A stretch of 64,000 bases of DNA from a virus (IMGVR_UViG_3300024239_000015:1-64000), one strand, 5' to 3'; shown: positions 8,955 to 19,500, counted from the first letter of the stretch. A program made the numbers and translations. Notes: a model not told the origin generated them from the letters alone.

Positions 8955-10441
8955 CTTGTTCTCCCTGCTTCTGTGTGCGGTGTGTAGTTTTGCATAGGCA
9001 TGTTATCCATCCCTACGTGTGAAAGTAAATTGTCTACGTCAGCAGACAATGAAACCAACGACTGACGGTCGGTACCGATCAGCGGTGTGTACAGACTATT
9101 GGCGAATGTCGGTGCAATAAAACGCACGAACGGTTGACCGTTGATACTGACGTCAATGGTGGTCGTACCCATCAAGTCAGAGAACACATTCAGTGTAACA
9201 ACCAATGCACCCTGACGAGTTAAACCTGGCATCAGCTCCCGTGTAATACACTGACCAAAGTGCGCTACGTATTGAGAGATATCCAAGTTACGTACGTAAG
9301 AACGTGGAGCATCCGAACCACTGGGGTCGTTCGAGATCACGTTAAAACGATACGAACCATCGTGTGTGGCGTTAGTCAAAGTAAAGTTACAGTACCCTAA
9401 CATAAACTTCCACATCATCGATGCCATCACAGACAATACCATACTGGCAGCCACCTGTTCGTTGGAGTTACCTTCCCAATTACAGGAGTGTCCTGGCGTG
9501 TAAGCTGCCATACGCTCTGCTTGACTGAATGGGAAAACTTCTGTCACGTGCGACAAATGCGCACACAGACCTTCCAATTCACACAGCTGAATGTAACCAC
9601 GACTACGCCAGTCGTATGCGTAGGACATCGTATCCAGCACACCGATGTTACTGACTTGGTTCTCAGCAACAATGCCTCGTGCGTGACGATGTAGGTCGCG
9701 TTGTTCTGCGTCCATCACGTCCACGCTGGTAGACGCTGCTGTAAAGCCTTGGAAAACTTTCTCAGCCCAGCGGCTAGGAATCGCGTTATCCGTACGGCTT
9801 AACTGCGCACCCGCTTGGAAGCTGGTACGTCCGTCAAACAGTTGTATCCCCGGCTGGTTGTATTGCGAAGGGATGGCTAGACTGGAGAACACATCCACGG
9901 GACGTAACGCTTGCTCGTTGCGTAAACCTGACTGATACCCACTGGCAGCTAAGCCTTTGAGAATCATGTCAGCATCCAGCAGGGTTGTGATTGTCTGTGG
10001 TCCGTTTGGTCCATTAACGATCTGATCTCGTACCCGAATGACATTGGTGAAATACAAGGCCATCTTCGGATCAAGTGCCGTACTACCTGGAGCGTACCCG
10101 TAGTGGTCCGTGTAGCCCGTCAGGATTGTACGTAACCCCACACCCATCGCGTTCTCTTGTAGTTCCATAATGAAACGAAACCGTGCTTCAGACCAGCCGT
10201 TGATGATCCCTGGCGTACGGAACGTCTCAGCACTTGGCATGATAAACTGACCTGCGACACCAGACAACGTCGTGTGGTCTAAGAACTGACCGTGCTGAGT
10301 CGCTTCTTGAAACGCATTCAGTACCTGCCCCGTTACGTGACTCGTGAGCGGACGCCCCACCATCTCTGCAAATCGGTCGGTTTCAAACAACTGAAACATA
10401 GTCACGTGCAGTTGTTGTGAATTCCCATTGACTTGGCTCAT
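8945..10441 (-). CDS. Conserved-looking phage protein, 498 residues, unknown function
   Basis: The protein begins with a Gln/Asn-rich N-terminus and has a segment ILTGYTDHYGYAPG followed by DPKMALYFTNVIRV. The C-terminal half is beta-rich (GALVVTLNVFSD, TTIDVSINGQPFVRFIAP). A virion or intracellular structural protein is possible, but I do not recognise the family. It is the middle gene of the operon 12002-7584. The ATG at 10439-10441 has AAAAAGGAGTCGT directly upstream, a strong site. Confidence 0.75.
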   Translation of the reverse strand: MSQVNGNSQQLHVTMFQLFETDRFAEMVGRPLTSHVTGQVLNAFQEATQHGQFLDHTTLSGVAGQFIMPSAETFRTPGIINGWSEARFRFIMELQENAMGVGLRTILTGYTDHYGYAPGSTALDPKMALYFTNVIRVRDQIVNGPNGPQTITTLLDADMILKGLAASGYQSGLRNEQALRPVDVFSSLAIPSQYNQPGIQLFDGRTSFQAGAQLSRTDNAIPSRWAEKVFQGFTAASTSVDVMDAEQRDLHRHARGIVAENQVSNIGVLDTMSYAYDWRSRGYIQLCELEGLCAHLSHVTEVFPFSQAERMAAYTPGHSCNWEGNSNEQVAASMVLSVMASMMWKFMLGYCNFTLTNATHDGSYRFNVISNDPSGSDAPRSYVRNLDISQYVAHFGQCITRELMPGLTRQGALVVTLNVFSDLMGTTTIDVSINGQPFVRFIAPTFANSLYTPLIGTDRQSLVSLSADVDNLLSHVGMDNMPMQNYTPHTEAGRTRWG

Positions 10442-10454
10442 ACGACTCCTTTTT

Positions 10455-12002
10455 CTATTGGTTAATACGGATGACTAAACTGGCTAAAAAGACTTTGATA
10501 TCCGCAGGGAATACTTTTCCATGAGGGTTGGTTAACCAATTGGTTTTCTCCAATAACTCTGGAGGACCATTCAGCTCCCACACTAAGTCGTTTCCTAACG
10601 TCACTACCGCGTCAATCCCACGGATAGCTTCATTGTGAACGATCTCTTTCTTTCCTACCCCTTGGATCTGAGCGTGTTTACTCAGAGTTTTCCCTTTGAG
10701 TTGCTGGTAGTAAGGAAACAGCTTACGTAACTGCTCTACCTGCTCATCAGTGATTGGGTTTCGACGACTCCCGTAGATGGTATCTTCCGGAGTTCGTTTC
10801 CAGAACGCGCTAATAAGTGCAGCTAGATCGTAATACTCCCAATGCCACAGGACTGCCTTTACTGCAGCAAACACTTTGATTGTTTCTTCTGCATCCAAGT
10901 GTGGAATGGCATGCGGAGAAAGATCAGCGAGCTTCACCAGCCACTGCACCAGCGTTTGTTGGATAGGGTGAGGTGCGTACCGTGCAGATTCCCACAACAC
11001 CGCCCAGCACCGATCTACGTACGCCTCAGGCACCGTAGAATCGATTCTACGGGCAAATACCAACGCGTTCTGAGTATGGACCTTATACAACTGAGAATCC
11101 AACTCCGTCACGTCTGTGCGGTTTTTGTAGCCTTCGGGTAAAGACGTGTTATCAGGTTCGTTGTCGTTCCCGTCCTGAGGTTTCTTGTTGCGAATTGCAC
11201 CACCGTATTTGTTGTTCAGCCCATCTAAAGTAGACCTTACAAAGTTGTAAAGCGTTGCTACCAGATTCACAGGCTCCGTGTCTTCTCCTTTATAAGGGAG
11301 TTCACAGGTTGTGAGTTTACGAACGATCGCCATCGCAGTCACGTAGTCTGGTAATGTCACTGTCCCTAAGGAGTTTAACACCGCGGCTTCAGAACGGTCT
11401 GCGTTCTCCACGTGGTGTCGGATATACAGAAACATGCGTTCGTACGCTTCTGATGTCACGTAATCCGTGTCCTCCAGAATACTCGCAGCATGATACTCTT
11501 TGAACTGCACGCCGTACGAGTCTTTCACGTTTGCGCAGTACACTGCAAACAAAGGCAGCAGTGGTCGACTACGTAACACTAACGCCAGTAACGCACGGTA
11601 CTCTGATGTCACGTACGTGATCTCTTTTGGGAAACCGTCGTCGTAGTGCTCTTTGATGTCAGGGTGGTATTTGATCTGACATTCGTTTTCTGCCCAGAGT
11701 ATGGTTTCTTCAATCGGGTGGTTGTCCATCAACATTCGAAAGTCTTCAATCAACCGTTCGTGCATCCGGTCGGGGTTTTCAATGTTGTGGAGTTTGTAGT
11801 GCATGTCCTTGTAAGTGTCAAAGATCAACTGTTGGCGGTGCTGTGGTATTTTACTCCAGTAGTGGTTAATGTCCCGTACGACACGGTCGGGTCGGTCTGT
11901 GGCTAAAAACCCAGACACTACCCAACGCAGCTGCTCTCCTTGGTGCTCTAAGACCAATGTCTTGGTGGGAGACATCGGGCAGTAAGCGGTATGAAAATGC
12001 AT
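10455..12002 (-). CDS. Hypothetical protein, 515 residues, first gene of operon
   Basis: Mostly helical, rich in Tyr, His and charged residues, with a hydrophilic linker around residues 265-290 (NKKPQDGNDNEPDN). No catalytic motif or membrane segment is seen. The start ATG has AAGGT upstream. A clear promoter-like motif (AGATATACATTATTG) lies 50-80 bases upstream, so this gene and the two after it (8945, 7584) are probably transcribed early. Function unknown. Confidence 0.75.
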   Translation of the reverse strand: MHFHTAYCPMSPTKTLVLEHQGEQLRWVVSGFLATDRPDRVVRDINHYWSKIPQHRQQLIFDTYKDMHYKLHNIENPDRMHERLIEDFRMLMDNHPIEETILWAENECQIKYHPDIKEHYDDGFPKEITYVTSEYRALLALVLRSRPLLPLFAVYCANVKDSYGVQFKEYHAASILEDTDYVTSEAYERMFLYIRHHVENADRSEAAVLNSLGTVTLPDYVTAMAIVRKLTTCELPYKGEDTEPVNLVATLYNFVRSTLDGLNNKYGGAIRNKKPQDGNDNEPDNTSLPEGYKNRTDVTELDSQLYKVHTQNALVFARRIDSTVPEAYVDRCWAVLWESARYAPHPIQQTLVQWLVKLADLSPHAIPHLDAEETIKVFAAVKAVLWHWEYYDLAALISAFWKRTPEDTIYGSRRNPITDEQVEQLRKLFPYYQQLKGKTLSKHAQIQGVGKKEIVHNEAIRGIDAVVTLGNDLVWELNGPPELLEKTNWLTNPHGKVFPADIKVFLASLVIRINQ

Positions 12003-12051
12003 AGCTTGTACCTTCTTTTATTTATCCAGCCTTCGCGATTGATTGGGGCTA

Positions 12052-12086
12052 GTCCTAACAATAATGTATATCTGAAAACTTGTCGA
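12052..12086 (-). promoter_or_regulatory. Early-type promoter motif, operon 12002-7584
   Basis: Minus-strand CTCGACAAG..TTTCAGATATACATTATTGTTAGGAC. The core AGATATACATTATTG and the downstream GTTAGGAC are identical to the copy at 61471-61505. The upstream CTCGA is shared with copies at 22066 and 53098. Confidence 0.7.
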
Positions 12087-12104
12087 GTGCTGAGGAACAT
12101 AGAA

Positions 12105-12127
12105 GAGGAGAGCGAAATGCTCTCCTC
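12105..12127 (-). terminator. Terminator after SSB-like gene
   Basis: GAGGAGAGC and GCTCTCCTC form a 9-bp stem with loop ATTTC, followed on the minus strand by TTCT. CATA and TATG flank it. Confidence 0.8.
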
Positions 12128-12141
12128 AGTATGTTGTTTAC

Positions 12142-12921
12142 TTAGAACGGTAAACCGTCGTCGGCGTCATCCCAACCGCCGCCTGCTGCAGGTTTGTCAC
12201 CACCGGAGTCTCCTCCTTTGTTGTACCCACCGCCGTTACCGCCTTTGTTGTAGCCACCTTTATTGTAGCCACCACCACCGCCTTTGTTATAACCGCCACC
12301 GCGGTTGGCTTTGTTGGCTTCTTTCGCTGCTTCGATTTCTTCTTTGGTTTGGAAACCATCGTGGTAGTTTTGACGGACTAAGTATTCCATCCGCGCAGCG
12401 TACTCACGCGCCAAATACATCGACACGTCTGCTTCACTTAATGAATTGCCGTCAGCGTCTACCAGAGCAAACCATTCATCGTCCGTAAACGCGAATTGAA
12501 TCATCGGACGGTTTTGGTACTCAGGAGCTACACACGCGATGTATACCACACCGTCTTTGTTTTTCCCTACGTACAGCTTAGAGATCTCTTCAGGTTTCTC
12601 TGAGCGCTTTCCGTTCGGATACGTGAAGTTACGGTTTAATACCGCAATGCGTTTGCCTGCTGGCCACTCTGGTTTAGACGCGTCTTTGATCAACTCAATG
12701 AACGCACCAAAGATAGGCAGTGACATGTTTGCTTCAATCACGCCTTTGTTTTTATCCCCTGCTACACCCGTGTACACTTTCGCTTGCACTTGGTTGTAGC
12801 GAATCGCTACACGAAAGACCGGTTTGATAGGACGATCATCGCGTTGCTCTGCGTTGCGATGGGCTGGCGCTGTCAGTGATAACTTCCATTCGCCTAATGA
12901 GTTTTTTGTCGTTTCGGACAT
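12142..12921 (-). CDS. Single-stranded DNA-binding protein (SSB-like)
   Basis: A 259-residue protein with an N-terminal region of about 190 residues that could hold an OB fold, then a Gly/Asn/Lys-rich linker of repeated GGYNKGG units, and an acidic tip ending DDADDGLPF. A Gly-rich linker with a DDxLPF terminus is the hallmark of bacterial and phage SSBs, where the tip recruits replication proteins. The N-terminal sequence itself is not a close SSB match. It starts at ATG with AAAGGAAAGG upstream. It lies next to a nuclease-like gene (13795), consistent with a replication/recombination role. Confidence 0.8.
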   Translation of the reverse strand: MSETTKNSLGEWKLSLTAPAHRNAEQRDDRPIKPVFRVAIRYNQVQAKVYTGVAGDKNKGVIEANMSLPIFGAFIELIKDASKPEWPAGKRIAVLNRNFTYPNGKRSEKPEEISKLYVGKNKDGVVYIACVAPEYQNRPMIQFAFTDDEWFALVDADGNSLSEADVSMYLAREYAARMEYLVRQNYHDGFQTKEEIEAAKEANKANRGGGYNKGGGGGYNKGGYNKGGNGGGYNKGGDSGGDKPAAGGGWDDADDGLPF

Positions 12922-12988
12922 AGAACCTTTCCTTTTATTAAAAGTAGTTTTGATGTGTGTCGTCCTATTATTACACGCTCTGTGTAAA

Positions 12989-13810
12989 TTAAGACGTTAA
13001 GACTTTCAGAAGCATCATTCGTTCCACAGGGTCTTTGTGTTTGTTGATAGAAGCACGTATCCGATCGTCGCTGGACATACTCGTCCAGTGGTCAGCTTTT
13101 GCCATCCCCAGCACCAGCTGTTTGACCTTAAAGGGTTTTTGTTTCAGTAGCGTGTTGTTATCCCCAAAGATCTGCAAGCCAAATCGCCCAAAAGGAATAC
13201 AGTCGAGCTCTTTCCCGTTAGTGTACTTCGTGTGCCACAACGTGTACCCTTTGATTGCTCCTGTGTGAGACTCTAAAAGTTGCAACTGTGGGAAGTAAGG
13301 TTTCGCTAACAAGTCACAAGGACTATGGGTTAGGATCGTCGTCGCTTGCTTGAGTCCGGGATGACGAGTCGCTACGCGTTCCCACGGTTCTGTTTTCTGA
13401 CGCTGTAGATGCGCAAAGACGTGTTGTTCTAACGCCACTTGAAACTTCTGAGCAGGAGTGGTGATTTCCCGAAGCTCAGCGTAAGGAAGTATCCGCTGTA
13501 AGTCGGAGTACGTCGGGTAGTAAAACTGCACTTGCGTGACTTGCCCTGTTAAAGGCGGAAGCTCACGATGGATAAACGCGAGCTCATCCAGTAGCACCGT
13601 CGCTAAGTCTTCCGCCTTTACACGCAACAGGACGTCTTTCTCTACGGATTCCATTAAGTTACGCAGAACCGTCCGCACGTTCACCAAAAGAAAAGGCGTT
13701 TGTGTTTTTTTCTCTTTTACGTAGGCTTCGATGGCCAACGCTGTCCCAATCGACAGCGTGGACATTTCTTCTCCACACGCTCTGCTTTGTAACGCTAAGA
13801 CACCTCGCAT
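12989..13810 (-). CDS. Conserved-looking phage protein with SHTG and WHTKY motifs
   Basis: A 273-residue protein. The C-terminal half contains LLESHTGAIKG and LWHTKYTNG, followed by PFGRFGLQIFGDN, spacing that looks like a folded enzymatic or DNA-binding domain, but I cannot name it. ATG at 13810 has GGAGGACTTGCA upstream and overlaps the previous stop by 16 bases. An internal ATG at codon 16 also has a GGAGAAGAA site, so the true start may be 45 bases downstream. It sits between the SSB-like and SbcD-like genes. Confidence 0.7.
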   Translation of the reverse strand: MRGVLALQSRACGEEMSTLSIGTALAIEAYVKEKKTQTPFLLVNVRTVLRNLMESVEKDVLLRVKAEDLATVLLDELAFIHRELPPLTGQVTQVQFYYPTYSDLQRILPYAELREITTPAQKFQVALEQHVFAHLQRQKTEPWERVATRHPGLKQATTILTHSPCDLLAKPYFPQLQLLESHTGAIKGYTLWHTKYTNGKELDCIPFGRFGLQIFGDNNTLLKQKPFKVKQLVLGMAKADHWTSMSSDDRIRASINKHKDPVERMMLLKVLTS

Positions 13811-14934
13811 TGCAAGTCCTCCAGTAATTGTACCACACGTAACTGTAGCTCAGCCGTAACACCTGTACGCGTCATACGTTCTTTCACTAAGTGAGGTAAG
13901 TTTGTTGCGGTGAGTGACGTGCCACGAAATACAGGAACGTCTGTAGGGTCTACACGACTCTCTGTTAGCTCTTCTTCACGTACCCCTTTGGTGTCCCAAT
14001 AGAACTGAGGAAACTCTTGTCGTAAAGCTGCTACGCCCCTTAGAATCGAGTCTGTACTACTGGCTTTGACACGTAAGTAACTACGAGCAGGAGTGCTCTG
14101 TGCGATTTCACGTATCTCGTCATACGCCGCTTCTAACGACAGACCGATGCAGTCAATCGTTCGGTACACTTTCGCTTCTGCGTTCTCTACAAACGCCCAC
14201 CCTTTACGAGAGCCTCTCACCCACACTCGTAAGTGTCCTTTCGGTGCTTCTTCGTTATGGGCGAGTCGGTTGTGGGAACCCGCCACGAGGATGTTCCCAC
14301 GGTGTGAGTGTTGGTGGATATGCCCACAGAGTATGTACTGCCTAGCTAACGGCTGCCACTCACTGCTACTGTGCGTAGCGTGTGGTACATGCGGTGGGAG
14401 TTGATACTCAAACGCGCCATGCATGAAAATGAAATCCACTTGCGCTAAGCCGTGAGACTCTAAAAGGCGCACCGCTTGACGGTGTGTATCCGCTGGATCG
14501 ATGCTCCACTCATCCGGTACGTATAAAACCGTCATCCCGTTCGGGAGGGTTTCGATTTCTAACTGCTCTGCGTAATAGAGCTCACAGTCTATTCGCAGTA
14601 GACGGTTTAATGTCACTAAAAGTCTGGACTGTTTCCAATCGTGGCTCGGTGTACCTTCCAGTACCCGTAACCAAATGTCGTGTTCTTTGCAGTAGCGGAG
14701 TAACCATTCAAAAAACTCATGAATGTCAGTCACACAGTGCGCACTTAATTGCAAGTCACGGTCAAACAAGTCCCCTTGAAACGCAATACAACTCACCAGC
14801 TTGGGGTTCTCAGCAAGGATTGCTTTCTTTACCCCAGCGATGATCTCTTCCGTCGGAGTCCGGTGGTGTCCTAAGTGGACGTCGTGAAAACTTAATAACG
14901 TGAATCCCTCACGCCCAATCGTCGTCTGTGTCAT
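13795..14934 (-). CDS. SbcD/Mre11-like metallophosphoesterase (nuclease subunit)
   Basis: A 379-residue calcineurin-like phosphoesterase. Visible metal-binding motifs in order: DVHLGHH (18-24), GDLFDR (49-54), GTPSHDW in place of GNHD, FMHGAF, and GHIHQHS. After these comes a C-terminal domain of about 130 residues, as in SbcD, Mre11 and T4 gp47, which process DNA ends with an SbcC/gp46 partner. No SbcC-like ATPase is visible in the window. The N-terminus overlaps the preceding gene by 26 bases and lacks a clear ribosome binding site, suggesting translational coupling. Confidence 0.85.
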   Translation of the reverse strand: MTQTTIGREGFTLLSFHDVHLGHHRTPTEEIIAGVKKAILAENPKLVSCIAFQGDLFDRDLQLSAHCVTDIHEFFEWLLRYCKEHDIWLRVLEGTPSHDWKQSRLLVTLNRLLRIDCELYYAEQLEIETLPNGMTVLYVPDEWSIDPADTHRQAVRLLESHGLAQVDFIFMHGAFEYQLPPHVPHATHSSSEWQPLARQYILCGHIHQHSHRGNILVAGSHNRLAHNEEAPKGHLRVWVRGSRKGWAFVENAEAKVYRTIDCIGLSLEAAYDEIREIAQSTPARSYLRVKASSTDSILRGVAALRQEFPQFYWDTKGVREEELTESRVDPTDVPVFRGTSLTATNLPHLVKERMTRTGVTAELQLRVVQLLEDLQCEVS

Positions 14935-15469
14935 CGTCAGTCAGCCATGTCTGTGACAACGCCTGTGTGCTCACGCTCGACTCCGTCGTCCCAGTGACGA
15001 TTCCATACCGTTGCAAAATCGCAGCCCACGCTTTGGAGTGGTCTGGAGTTTGCTCTCTACGGGTGGTGTAAAGCCCCTGTAAGGTTTTAGGAAGGGCGAT
15101 ATCCATCGAAAGGTTAAACGCTCTGGCTTTACTTTGGAGTTGGTCTACGACCGTAGAGATGCTTTGTCTCTCGTCGTATTTCGTGTAGGTAGTAGGCGTT
15201 GCAAATAAAGGAGGTACAGTAAATAAGAGCTGCCCGTTTTTTACAACGTGTACAGGTTTGAATTGTCCTCCTTGGAACCCTCCTCCTGCTAACTCTACCC
15301 AAGGCGTTAAGTCGACTTTCTGAGTCGCTGTGAGTAAAGGTAAGTACTTACTGACAAACACATGCTCTTCTACACTTACGATTCGACTTCGGTTTTCATT
15401 AATGAGCGTATCCATCGCTTCATTCATTTCTATCAACCCTAAGTCTTCTAAACTACGTGCGTTAGCCAT
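14909..15469 (-). CDS. Hypothetical protein, 186 residues
   Basis: Soluble protein with an acidic C-terminus (TDDDTDDDWA) and a Gly-rich segment LAGGGFQGGQF near residue 65. No motif is recognised. ATG at 15467-15469 has GAGGTGATCA upstream and overlaps the preceding stop by 8 bases, placing it in an operon with 15462-15863 and the phosphoesterase. Confidence 0.65.
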   Translation of the reverse strand: MANARSLEDLGLIEMNEAMDTLINENRSRIVSVEEHVFVSKYLPLLTATQKVDLTPWVELAGGGFQGGQFKPVHVVKNGQLLFTVPPLFATPTTYTKYDERQSISTVVDQLQSKARAFNLSMDIALPKTLQGLYTTRREQTPDHSKAWAAILQRYGIVTGTTESSVSTQALSQTWLTDDDTDDDWA

Positions 15470-15863
15470 TGATCACCTCAATCAAGTCCTGTAGTTTCCC
15501 ATTACTGAGTTCTAACACTTTTGATAAGTCATACACGATCCCGTCTCGTTGAACTTGGATCGACAAGTTGATGTTATACCGTGCTGCTTCTATGTTATTA
15601 GGATACGTCACCGCTGTGCTCACACTGACTGTTGTAAACCAACGTGACAAATACGACGTCAGTACAGAGTCCAGTTGCGTACTAAACGCTTCTGGGTCTT
15701 GTCCATACTCACCCACTAAATACGCCATACTACTGATACTTCCAGCATACAGCTCAGACTTCGAATACTTTGCGGTAAGAAAGTCAGCCATGCACTGATC
15801 CAACGTTTCAATCGTTCCTGTCAACCACCCTTTTCCACCTAGGTTTATACCTACTGCTACCAT
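15462..15863 (-). CDS. Hypothetical small protein, possible virion component
   Basis: 133 residues with a C-terminal beta pattern (YNINLSIQVQRDGIVYDL) that recalls small baseplate or tail proteins of jumbo phages, but this is only an impression. The ATG at 15861-15863 is preferred over an upstream GTG because GGAGGAAGG precedes it. A rho-independent terminator separates it from the gene ending at 15932. Confidence 0.65.
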   Translation of the reverse strand: MVAVGINLGGKGWLTGTIETLDQCMADFLTAKYSKSELYAGSISSMAYLVGEYGQDPEAFSTQLDSVLTSYLSRWFTTVSVSTAVTYPNNIEAARYNINLSIQVQRDGIVYDLSKVLELSNGKLQDLIEVING

Positions 15864-15897
15864 ACCTTCCTCCACGTCATTCCACCAAAAAAAAAAG

Positions 15898-15917
15898 AAA
15901 GAGCCCGAAGGCTCTTT
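15898..15917 (-). terminator. Rho-independent terminator downstream of the gene ending at 15932
   Basis: AAAGAGCC-TTCG-GGCTCTTT with a UUCG-type tetraloop is followed on the minus strand by CTTTTTTTTTT. The strongest classical terminator in the window. Confidence 0.92.
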
Positions 15918-15931
15918 GCTTTTTTATTCAT

Positions 15932-16540
15932 TTACCCCAATGCCCCATTGAGCTCATCGGTGGTGTCAATCCCTTCTGCAAATCCAGCTACCATAACATC
16001 GATACTGTACCGAATGTCTAGTTTCTGTTGCGTACTTAAAGGAATCTCGTCGTCGTCCCCTACGACACAAACCCGTACTAAAGGTCCTTCGTCGTCAAAG
16101 TTGACTTGTCCACTGTAAACACGACAGTAGTCATCGTGGTCCCAACGAGACACACCCGGCTGTAGGTCGACATACCGCTCTCCAAACCCATGACAGCGTT
16201 GGTCGTGGTACACGTCCCGGATCTCAGGAGCCACCATCAACCACCGTACCATTTCTTGTGGAGCGTTCTGTACCTCTTCATACGTTGACAACCGATGGAT
16301 ACTGTTGACTTGTGTGAAGCTTTCCGTCCGAGCACGTAACGCGTCTGCAATCACTAACGCGTGTGAGTCAACCAAAGTTGACGCGTGTGCAATCGCTTGG
16401 TCGTACTGAGCCCGTCCAAGCTCAGTTAACCCACTGACGTAATCGTGTCGTTGTGTCTCTACGTACTGGAGTACGTTTTGATGTGGACGTCCGTAAGCCG
16501 CAGCATGTTGCAGCGCACGGCCTCCTTCTACCACTCGCAT
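15932..16540 (-). CDS. Hypothetical protein downstream of RNA polymerase beta' gene
   Basis: 202 residues, mixed helix and strand, with acidic loops (CVVGDDDEIPL) and HGFGERYVDLQPG. No family recognised. Its ATG follows the beta' stop directly and its GGAGGT site lies inside the last beta' codons, so it is translationally coupled to the polymerase subunit. A virion protein is possible by analogy with genes next to phiKZ gene 80. Confidence 0.65.
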   Translation of the reverse strand: MRVVEGGRALQHAAAYGRPHQNVLQYVETQRHDYVSGLTELGRAQYDQAIAHASTLVDSHALVIADALRARTESFTQVNSIHRLSTYEEVQNAPQEMVRWLMVAPEIRDVYHDQRCHGFGERYVDLQPGVSRWDHDDYCRVYSGQVNFDDEGPLVRVCVVGDDDEIPLSTQQKLDIRYSIDVMVAGFAEGIDTTDELNGALG

Positions 16541-19500
16541 TTATACCTCCAGGTTTTTAAATTGCGCCAGTTGGTGGTCTGGGTCATACCGTTCTATAGG
16601 CAACTCAAACCGTTTTGCTGACGCTTCATCTCGATACAGCCAGTTAGCTATCGTAGCAATAGTTGCACTGTGTAGTGCAATTACACGACTGACTTTACGA
16701 GGCGTACCGTGGTCTAATACCCCTTTGTGAGGCGCTAGTTTCCTAAGCGCTTCAAATTGCTCCCTGTCTAATGCGACAAGGGCATTTAATGCATCACCGT
16801 CAAACCATGTATGTTCGGAGAGTTCGCAAGGCTCTCCCGCGTCTCACGCTTCACAGCGTGGGTACGCAGCTGTAGGCTTTCCCTACAGTGCAGACTATAC
16901 CATCTACTCTCCTTTATAGAAGAGCAGCACCACATTTCGAAGTACCTTGAGTTTTCACTCTAGCTTGTACCCCTACTCCCCGCTACGGGACAGTCGTTGA
17001 ACACACTCCGTAATCTGTGTAAACAAACCCTTAGGAGCTTCGCTGCTGATTGACCATTTTACCTTTCGGTTTCTTTTTCATCCCCTTAGCGCCGTTTCCG
17101 GTTTCTTTTCAGCATAGGGCATCTCTACGATTGTTTCTGGGTTTCCCCACCTGACGTTCAGAAGACTCGCGCCGTCCTAGTGATCTCCGTGTACCGCACT
17201 TGCTGCCAAGTACTGTAGTTTACTGTTTCCAGCACGGTGTTGGTTGCAGAGCTTTAGGCTTTTCCAGCGTTTAGTGGTGTACGCATCCACCCTCGCGGAT
17301 AGATGGGACTTTAACATACTAACTAACGTTAACGTATTCGATTTGATATATTGACCATCTACCCCCGTTGATGGACATTCCCCTTTGTACCGTATTTCTT
17401 CGAGCTCCCACTTCCGCACAAAAGTCCAGAGTCGACGCGTAGTGCTTAACTTCGCCGGTCAACTTATTGGTTACTTTTATCGGAAAGGCCGGACGTCGCG
17501 AGTTAGGTGACATTTTCTTAGGCTTTCTCTTAACGACAGTTCCCACAGAACCTTCCTTCTCGTCAAGATGTTTTGCTAGGAATAAACCCCTGACTCTAGT
17601 CCCCCTATTTATCGACTGCCATATCGAACTCGTAGACACATTGAAGTATCTGGCAGCTTCCCCGTAGCTCTCGAAGATATAAACTTCTTTTCCATCCTTA
17701 GAAGTCAATACAACTTCGCGCGGGGCACCATTTGGTTTCTCGCCGACATTACTGGAATCGATTTGTTTCCAACTCGAGTCCGCGTAACGCACGTTGTATT
17801 TTTTCAAGAACGGAGTTTGCTGTGTGGAGTTCAGATAAACGTGTAACCTACTCTGGGACGCTTTCAGCCACGCGGCTGCTTTGTTTAAACCCAAGAACGA
17901 ATTAACTTCCTGCGTGGTTAAGTCTAAGACCTCTACAGGACGATTATCTTTCTTCAGCCCTAACTCGTAAGCGTGCCATAAGTTTCTTTTCCTATCGACC
18001 CATTCTAGGTTACTGGCTCTGTTGTTAAATTTATCGCCATCGATGTGATTCGTGACGTAGTGGTCGTGTTCTTTGTGATGGAACGTTTCGGCGACAAGAC
18101 GATGGTGTGTCATCGTGCCTTTACCGCGTATGTTCATCACGTTATACCCGAAATGTGAGTTGAAGTACGCTAAGGGACAATAATCTAACAAAACATCAAT
18201 TACTATCCCTTCTTCGGAAATCACAATCCGAGGAATCTGGGGGTGGTGGTAATACTTAGGGTATCTTTTCGATTCTATCAAACCTTCGCGCATCTTTCAT
18301 TTCCTTCTCATGCTAGTCGCATAAGATAGATGCATGTTAAGTTAATTAATGTTATTTCATCGCAGTTCATGCCGGTTATACAGTGAGTGGATACACTGAC
18401 TGAGTTTATAGCCGGGTCTTTCTTTATCCTGCTGATAAAGAATTGCTGCATGGATAGTTCATGCAGTGTGGGCTTTGCTTTCACGTAGGGCGCGACACCT
18501 ACGCAGTTCTTAAAAGAACGTCCCCAGAATTACCTGGGATAAAAGACTATATCTTCATCCGTTATAAGTAGGGATAACGGAGCTCCTCGTTTCGCATAGT
18601 TTTAAACTACTTAGCGCTAGGCTAACCACCTGACCTTTCGATCGCTTGCGGGCTACTCTACTCCCTTCTCTTTCTTATTGCAAGAAAGCGGTTTCGATAG
18701 TCGTTGAACACATTCCGTAATGTATACTGCTGATACACCCTTAGGAACTTCGCTGCTGATAGACCCAGACTCTTTGTTTTCAAACCGTCACGTAGACCGT
18801 TTCCAGTTGCGTTGTGGTAAAGAGTTTTAGATAGATCGTCCCAGCAGTTAGAGGAGTTTGGCGTTACTGTTACCAGTAAAGGAAACCTAAGTCAATTTCG
18901 ATGGAAAATACACGGGATACCACGGATCTCTCGATGTTCGTGGGGTTGTGTACCGATGGGGTTATAAACACCAACGACGTAAGGGGAGTCGCTGATTAAC
19001 TCATCAAAGAGTGCATCCAGCTCTGGGTTGTAAGTGTGAGCGTTTTCAGACAGGAATTTCTCAATCTGATTCGGACCCCACCCACGTTTCAAAAGCTTAT
19101 TGGTGAGCTGTGCTTGCAATACAGCAATCGCAGTCGTCCACGGAATCTCCAGCTCTGAGTATAAGTGCCATCCTGTCAAGGAGTTCACGACGTTACGGAA
19201 GCTGTAGTTTGCACGTGTACCGAAGATGTGTTTACGGAACCATCCCTTCTTCCCACCTAGAATGTTCTTGTACAGGTTGTTGTAGTACGCACTGAGTTGT
19301 ACCACACACACCGTTGCACGACTCTCTGCTTTCTTTAACCGTACGTTCTGGTACGCTTCCCCTAAGTCGAGAATGGTGTAGGCTGCATCAATCGCGTCTA
19401 CCATTCCGAAGTCGGCGTAGGTACCCACCGCTGTTTTCTCTGTAATAAACGCAATCTTGTTTGGGATTGGTAGATATGGAGTAAACACCAAGTCACGGTT

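Noticed and set aside
12170-12310. CRISPR-like or tandem DNA repeat
   Set aside because: The repeats encode GGYNKGG units in the SSB-like protein; there are no spacers.
12138-12359. Lys/Thr/Val-rich ORF inside the SSB-like gene
   Set aside because: It is a different-frame reading of the Gly-rich linker repeats.
16805-18894. Possible pseudogene: polymerase gene broken by an endonuclease insertion
   Set aside because: Introns with group I cores and a hidden in-frame exon restore the conserved motif, so it is an intact spliced gene.
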